This document shows positions 15,699 to 19,716 of a DNA stretch of 19,716 nucleotides, piece after piece (the stretch's first letter is position 1; every line of letters starts with the position of its first letter). The notes below the pieces were generated by a model. The model did no database searches and had not been told where the DNA came from. It saw nothing but the letters and a program-made list of their open reading frames with translations. The position numbers and the translations under genes are program-made. Origin of the DNA: JBDKVA01 sp039679375 (lineage in GTDB: Bacteria; Bacillota; Clostridia; Acetivibrionales; DTU013); the NCBI GenBank assembly GCA_039679375.1, contig JBDKVA010000172.1, positions 1-19,716 of the forward strand. Direction: 5' to 3'.

Positions 15699-16637
15699 AT
15701 GTTAGCGATGTTATTTAAAATACTTATTTTTCCGGGGTTCATATTCATGCTGGTATACGGGATCCTGTTCGAATATATCGACAGGAAGGTATATGCCCGT
15801 CTGCAAAACAGAATAGGGCCGCCGTGGTATCAGCCGCTGGCGGATTTGTTAAAGCTCTTGGGCAAGGAGACGATCATCCCGGCGGAAGCAAACAAAGGGA
15901 TGTTCCAGACGCTGCCGGTCGTATCACTTGCTGCAGTGGCAGTTGCGTTTGTTTATGTGCCCGTCTTCGGGAATTCCTCCATTGCTTCATTTGAGGGCGA
16001 TCTTATAATCATATTGTATTTTTTGACTATTCCCACAATATGCGCATTTCTGGCGGGTTGGTATTCCAGGGGGGTATTTGCTACAATCGGCTCGGTCCGC
16101 ACACTGACGCAGATGTTTGCTTATGAGGTGCCGCTTTTTATGGCGCTGCTTGCGCCTTCCCTCATTGCCGGAACATGGTCGGTAGCTGGCATGGTGGACT
16201 TTTATTCCGTGCACCCTCTTTATATCCTTATCAACATTCCTGCGTTTTTTGTCGTGCTGATATCCGGACAGGGAAAGCTGGAGCGGGCTCCTTTCGATTC
16301 GCCCGAAGCTGAAACCGAGATCGTATCAGGGACGCTGGTAGAATACAGCGGAAAGCTGCTGGCGATATTTAAAGTTTCTATAAGCTGTGAGCTCGTTTTG
16401 GTTGCTTCATTGATTTCAGCAATATTTTTACCGTTTATGACCGGAATTGTGATCGTTGACTTTATGCTATTTCTGGTTAAGACAATCGGCGTACTTCTGT
16501 TCCTTGTGCTGATGCGTTCAGCCATGGCCCGCCTAAGGCTGGACCAGATGGTCAGCTTTTACTGGAAATACCTGACGCCTATTGCGGTTTTGCAAATCGT
16601 CTTTAATCTATTTATAAGAGGCAGGTTGATGCTGTAA
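15699..16637 (+). CDS. NuoH/EchB-like membrane anchor subunit, 312 aa
   Basis: This membrane protein links the peripheral arm to the ion-pumping arm. RLQNRIGPPWYQPLADLLK (34-52) with KETIIPAEANK (56-66) and the acidic loop APFDSPEAETEI (197-208) followed by EYSG are the NuoH signatures; about eight helices are seen. In complex I these loops shape the quinone cavity and start proton transfer. The frame is open from 15633, but the ATG at 15699, 5 bases after AGAGG, gives the normal N-terminus (MLAMLFKILIFPGF); an earlier start would overlap the large-subunit gene. Its stop TAA shares one base with the next start. Confidence 0.87.
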   Translation: MLAMLFKILIFPGFIFMLVYGILFEYIDRKVYARLQNRIGPPWYQPLADLLKLLGKETIIPAEANKGMFQTLPVVSLAAVAVAFVYVPVFGNSSIASFEGDLIIILYFLTIPTICAFLAGWYSRGVFATIGSVRTLTQMFAYEVPLFMALLAPSLIAGTWSVAGMVDFYSVHPLYILINIPAFFVVLISGQGKLERAPFDSPEAETEIVSGTLVEYSGKLLAIFKVSISCELVLVASLISAIFLPFMTGIVIVDFMLFLVKTIGVLLFLVLMRSAMARLRLDQMVSFYWKYLTPIAVLQIVFNLFIRGRLML

Positions 16638-17005
16638 TGACTATAATGAAAAACGGACCGGGCAAAATAATAAAAATGGCGGTCAAACAATTTTTTAAAG
16701 ATCCCGCAACGATCTCCTATCCGAACGGTAAATTGAAAATAAACAACAAGTACCGCGGACGGCTTGTATATAATCCGGAAAACTGCGTTAACTGCCAGCT
16801 TTGTGTACGTGATTGTCCTGCAGGTGCATTGAAGATAATCAATGAAGGTACTAAAGAAGAACGGAAAATGAAAGCAGTTTTGAATACCGGACATTGCATT
16901 TTCTGCTGTCAGTGTGTAGATTCCTGTGCCAAAAAGTGCCTGTCATTCAGTCAGAATATCGATCTTTCGAGCACAGACAAAAACGATTTGACGGTGCAGC
17001 TCTGA
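16637..17005 (+). CDS. 2x[4Fe-4S] ferredoxin-like subunit (NuoI/EchF-like), 122 aa
   Basis: Two cluster motifs are seen: C50-x2-C53-x2-C56-x3-C60-P and C87-x2-C90-x2-C93-x3-C97. The second has Ala in place of the usual Pro after the last cysteine. The protein passes electrons from a soluble donor, most likely ferredoxin, to the NuoB-like subunit. There is no membrane helix. The gene overlaps the stop of the NuoH-like gene by one base and the start of the protease gene by one base, so it is translationally coupled. The size fits NuoI/EchF/HycF proteins. Confidence 0.86.
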   Translation: MTIMKNGPGKIIKMAVKQFFKDPATISYPNGKLKINNKYRGRLVYNPENCVNCQLCVRDCPAGALKIINEGTKEERKMKAVLNTGHCIFCCQCVDSCAKKCLSFSQNIDLSSTDKNDLTVQL

Positions 17006-17490
17006 TGGAGATACAGGAATGCCTAAAAAATAATATTCAGACAGGACGTAAAATTGTTGTGCTGGGCATCGGATCGGTACTGCGGTCGGACGATGCTGCG
17101 GGCATGTATTTGATAGAACTTCTCCGGGATCATGTAAAGCGGGAAGATGTGCTTTTGATTGCCGGGTCGACTGCGCCTGAAAATTTTACAGGAGTCATCA
17201 AAAAATTTACACCGTATAAGCTCTTTATCGTGGATGCAGCACACATGGGACTTTTGCCGGGAGAGGCAAAAGTAATTCCTGTCTGCGATATCGGCGGTGT
17301 TTCATTTTCCACGCATATGCTGCCGCTCCCGGTCATGCTGAAGTACCTGGAATCCGAATCGGGCTGCGGCGTGCTGTTCATCGGAATACAGCCTAAAAGT
17401 ACGGAACAGGGGCTTGAAATGTGCGACGAAGTAAAAAAGGGAACAGAGCGCCTTGCCGATGATTTTTGCAAAGCCTTCGAATGTATGTGA
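17005..17490 (+). CDS. Hydrogenase maturation endopeptidase (HycI-like), 161 aa
   Basis: This protease cuts the C-terminal tail from the large subunit after nickel insertion. GIGSVLRSDDAAG (21-33), STAPENF (55-61), IVDAAHMGLLPGE (75-87), STHMLPL (102-108) and FIGIQPK (125-131) follow HycI closely. Asp30, Asp77 and His104 fall at the nickel-sensing residues Asp16, Asp62 and His90 of HycI. The frame is open from 16894, but the ATG at 17005 overlaps the stop of the ferredoxin gene (TGATG) and gives a normal-length protein; an earlier start would overlap that gene by more than 100 bases. It is the last gene of the operon. No clear terminator lies in the 18 bases before the convergent gene. Confidence 0.88.
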   Translation: MEIQECLKNNIQTGRKIVVLGIGSVLRSDDAAGMYLIELLRDHVKREDVLLIAGSTAPENFTGVIKKFTPYKLFIVDAAHMGLLPGEAKVIPVCDIGGVSFSTHMLPLPVMLKYLESESGCGVLFIGIQPKSTEQGLEMCDEVKKGTERLADDFCKAFECM

Positions 17491-17508
17491 TATTCTATTC
17501 CGACTTAT

Positions 17509-18474
17509 CTACAGCCCCTTCAGGCACGCATCAACCAATTCGCTCAATCTGCCGGTTGCAAGGCCGATGTATGTATCGGCGCAGCCATAATATACTCTGA
17601 TTTCATCCTTTTCTTCATCCGCTATGGCTCCGCATATAAATACCACATTCGGCGCAATGCCATTAAATTCATAAGGCTCATAAGGCTCCAATATGGAGCT
17701 GTACGTCCTGCCGATGATGATTTCGGGGTTTTCAAGATCCAGAAGTATCGCGCCTATACTGTAGCGGTGTCCTGAGCAATTCTCGTCAACTCCGTGGATC
17801 AGTACAAGCCAACCGTCTTTTGTTTTAATGGGTGGCGTAGGACCGATTTTTGTCCCGCACCAGTGCGAGAATCCCGGTTTTAGTAATGGGCGGTGTTTTC
17901 CCCAGAAGATCAGATCCGGTGAGTATGAAATCCAGATGTTGCCCATATAGTGGAAATCGTGCGGCGCCACTCTGTATGGCCGGTCAAGTCTGGCAAAAAG
18001 GCCGTTCACCTTCTCGGGAAATAAACAAGGAAGCCGGTTGTCCGGCAATGAGATGATATCGATATTTTCATGTTTAGTAAAATCGCTTGTTTTTCCCAAT
18101 ATGCCAAATGTGCCCCAAGGACCGCAGCCGGGGTGGATGATGTAGTAGGCGTCTTCTATTTTTGTTATGCGCAGATCTATTGCCTGCTCGCCAGCCGTGA
18201 TGTACGGTTCATCCGCAGATCTGTATATGAACGGCCTGTCGGTATCTATTTTAAAATGTATGCCGTCGTCGCTTTTCGCAACATGAGTGGTTGTCGTCTG
18301 TACAACGCCGTTATATTTGTAGGGCTTGTTATGTAAAACGGATACAAGCAGTATCGTCTTTCCGTTAAACATCGTCTGTCCGGGGTTGAATACCGCCTTG
18401 GAGCCGGGAAAGTCCGCAGGGGTTATGATCGGATTGCCCGGATATCTTTTTAGAATATTTTCTTCTGCATACAT
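17509..18474 (-). CDS. Glycoside hydrolase family 130-like protein, 321 aa
   Basis: This is a probable beta-mannoside phosphorylase-type enzyme with a five-bladed propeller. Family features include AIDLRITKIEDAYYI (98-112), in which Asp108 is the candidate catalytic acid, LFPEK (151-155), WCGTKIGPTPPIKTKDGWL (205-223), IHGV (226-229) and YYGCAD near the end (295-300). There is no signal peptide, so it should act in the cytosol on imported mannose-containing oligosaccharides; GH130 members release mannose 1-phosphate or hydrolyse. The exact substrate cannot be told. The start ATG at 18474 follows AAAGGGGGA at about 10 bases. It is convergent with the hydrogenase operon (18-base gap), and no transporter or other glycosidase is nearby, so it appears to be a single-gene unit. 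Confidence 0.82.
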   Translation of the reverse strand: MYAEENILKRYPGNPIITPADFPGSKAVFNPGQTMFNGKTILLVSVLHNKPYKYNGVVQTTTTHVAKSDDGIHFKIDTDRPFIYRSADEPYITAGEQAIDLRITKIEDAYYIIHPGCGPWGTFGILGKTSDFTKHENIDIISLPDNRLPCLFPEKVNGLFARLDRPYRVAPHDFHYMGNIWISYSPDLIFWGKHRPLLKPGFSHWCGTKIGPTPPIKTKDGWLVLIHGVDENCSGHRYSIGAILLDLENPEIIIGRTYSSILEPYEPYEFNGIAPNVVFICGAIADEEKDEIRVYYGCADTYIGLATGRLSELVDACLKGL

Positions 18475-18527
18475 GGTTTATTATTCCCCCTTTGCTGTTT
18501 CCAGAGAGTATGTCTATATTCAATGTT

Positions 18528-18538
18528 AGCATAGCATA
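18528..18538 (-). promoter_or_regulatory. Possible extended -10 promoter for the GH130 gene
   Basis: On the minus strand TATGCTATGCT includes TGC-TATGCT, an extended -10 form. The upstream -35 region is only AT-rich. The spacing to the start at 18474 would leave a leader of about 45 bases. Confidence 0.3.
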
Positions 18539-18602
18539 AATAATATCCTCAAAATATATGTTTCTTGTTGAATTGTGCCGGATTCATGCTGTTTATTGCG
18601 TA

Positions 18603-18624
18603 AAACCAGGCATTTGCCTGGTTT
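18603..18624 (-). terminator. Intrinsic terminator after the helicase gene
   Basis: AAACCAGGC (18603-18611) and GCCTGGTTT (18616-18624) form a 9-bp stem with loop ATTT. On the minus strand it lies three bases past the helicase stop and ends in TTTT. The T run is short, but the stem and position fit a rho-independent terminator separating the helicase from the GH130 gene. Confidence 0.7.
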
Positions 18625-18627
18625 ACT

Positions 18628-19716
18628 CTACTGCTTTCCAAATATCTTTTTTACGACACGTTGGATAAATGACATCTTTTTTTCGCCGCCCTTGCCGGTA
18701 ACAATTTTTTCCGGACCTTTTGCACGGGTTGATTCCGCATTTGCCAAACGGCGTGTTTCAGCACCTGCCAGTCGGGCGGCGGCAGTATCGGGCTTGATGG
18801 ATCTTGTCGCCTGTGCCCGTGTGTAATCGGGTCCCGCGGATCTTGTTGCCTGTGTCCGTGTGTAATTGGTACCTGCGGATCTTGACGCTTGTGTTCGTGC
18901 ATAGTTGGCGCCTGCGGATTTCAGCTCCTGTGTCCCGGGACGACCGGACTCTGCATATTTTCCTGCATACGCGCCGGATGGGCGCGCAGGCGCAGTTTTT
19001 GCCGCACTGGATTCCCCGGTACGGGACAAGGCAGGCTCTTTTTTGTAACCTGTATTCGTCCCGGATTGGCGTGATCTGCTCTTTTGGCTATTTTGCGCCG
19101 GTTTTGGCCGCGGAGGTCTTCTTTGCGTTCCCTTTGCGTTTGGATCCGAGGCGGTGAGAGGCGGGATGGCCTTGAGCGAGTTGGCTTCGATCCATTTGCC
19201 GATCTCAGCCTGATGTTCGTTTAATTCGTCGTCAGTTGGCAGTTCTGCTTCCGTGATCATCGATTTGATATGCTCTTCTATAGCATAGAGGCCCATAATG
19301 TCATCACTTGTAACCAATGAGACGGCGCGGCCTGTGTGCCCGGCCCTGCCGGTACGCCCGATCCTGTGTATATAGCTGTCCTTCTCAACTGGAACATCAT
19401 AGTTGATCACCAGGGACAGGCCTTCGATGTGAATACCGCGGGCGGCAACATCCGTAGCTACGAGTATGTGGAACTCTCCCTGCTTGAATTGCTGCATTGT
19501 TTTCATCCGCCTGGCCTGGGGGATTTCGCCATGTAACGCCTGGGAAGCATAACCCTTGCGCATCAGGAAGCTCTGCACTCTGTCTGTTGCGATCCGCGTA
19601 TTGCAGAATATCATGCAGCTTTCCGGGCGCTCCGTAAGAAGCAGACGGTTAAGCTGTGTTCGTTTTTCATTATGGTCTACCCGGTAATATAATTGATCGA
19701 CGGTGTCCACAGTTTT
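18628..19716 (-). CDS. DEAD-box RNA helicase, C-terminal part (5' end outside window)
   Basis: Only the second RecA-like domain and the tail are present; the frame continues past the right edge, and the GTG at 19710 is an internal Val codon. Helicase motifs seen are CMIFCNT (motif IV region), LVATDVAARGIHIEG (motif V) and YIHRIGRTGRAG (motif VI). These enzymes unwind RNA using ATP, for example in ribosome assembly or cold adaptation. After the helicase domain comes a tail of about 190 residues, rich in Arg, Ala, Thr and Ser. It includes 13-residue repeats of the form RSAGxxYxRxQAT and ends in a basic stretch, KKMSFIQRVVKKIFGKQ, that probably binds RNA. Which paralogue (CshA-, DeaD- or RhlE-like) cannot be settled without the N-terminal half. 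Confidence 0.88.
   Translation of the reverse strand, partial: KTVDTVDQLYYRVDHNEKRTQLNRLLLTERPESCMIFCNTRIATDRVQSFLMRKGYASQALHGEIPQARRMKTMQQFKQGEFHILVATDVAARGIHIEGLSLVINYDVPVEKDSYIHRIGRTGRAGHTGRAVSLVTSDDIMGLYAIEEHIKSMITEAELPTDDELNEHQAEIGKWIEANSLKAIPPLTASDPNAKGTQRRPPRPKPAQNSQKSRSRQSGTNTGYKKEPALSRTGESSAAKTAPARPSGAYAGKYAESGRPGTQELKSAGANYARTQASRSAGTNYTRTQATRSAGPDYTRAQATRSIKPDTAAARLAGAETRRLANAESTRAKGPEKIVTGKGGEKKMSFIQRVVKKIFGKQ
18800..18916 (-). repeat. Three 39-bp tandem repeats in the helicase tail
   Basis: Copies run 18800-18838, 18839-18877 and 18878-18916, with decayed copies on both sides. Each encodes 13 residues (SAGTNYTRTQATR type). Differences between copies lie at scattered positions, so the array is not fresh. 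It is in frame and coding, not a CRISPR. Confidence 0.8.

Noticed and set aside
7519..17490. Formate hydrogenlyase or CO-dependent hydrogenase
   Set aside because: No formate dehydrogenase or CO dehydrogenase gene lies in or beside the operon, and NuoC- and NuoD-like parts are separate rather than fused as in HycE.
18800..18916. CRISPR-like array
   Set aside because: The 39-bp units are directly adjacent with no spacers, and they encode in-frame 13-residue repeats of the helicase tail.

Overview
The window looks like chromosomal DNA from a strictly anaerobic, low-to-mid GC Firmicute, probably a member of the Clostridia. The reasons are strong AGGAGG-type ribosome binding sites, frequent GTG/TTG starts, an energy-converting [NiFe] hydrogenase, a solitary GH130 phosphorylase-like enzyme and families typical of gut Clostridia. 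The species cannot be named from the sequence. No rRNA, tRNA, CRISPR array or intact insertion sequence was found. No gene-free gap exceeds about 300 bases.

Region 1 (1-4011) is a divergent pair. A small HTH regulator (131-586, minus) faces a large single-chain type IIG restriction-modification enzyme (880-4011, plus) across a 293-base promoter region. Region 2 (4012-4305) is a gene-free spacer with two hairpin-forming dyads and a remnant of a dispersed repeat. Region 3 (4306-7254) is a three-gene operon: an HSL-type alpha/beta hydrolase, an acyltransferase of the condensation/alcohol-acetyltransferase type, and a zinc-ribbon membrane protein whose best start appears to be a non-standard ATA.

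Region 4 (7346-17490) is the main feature. A near-consensus promoter carrying a perfect palindrome over its -10 box precedes a tightly packed 12-gene operon. Eleven genes match, one for one, the conserved core of respiratory complex I: three antiporter-like subunits, then NuoJ-, NuoK-, NuoA-, NuoB-, NuoC-, NuoD-, NuoH- and NuoI-like proteins. The NuoD-like subunit, however, keeps all four cysteines of a [NiFe] active site, and the last gene is a HycI-like endopeptidase that would remove the large subunit's 45-residue tail. The operon therefore encodes a membrane-bound, ion-pumping group 4 [NiFe] hydrogenase, probably ferredoxin-linked, with a full complex-I-like membrane arm. No formate dehydrogenase, CO dehydrogenase or NADH module is present, and no HypA-F genes are in view.

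Region 5 (17509-19716) runs on the minus strand: a GH130-family protein convergent with the hydrogenase operon, then a hairpin terminator and the 3' part of a DEAD-box RNA helicase with a repetitive basic tail, cut by the window edge.
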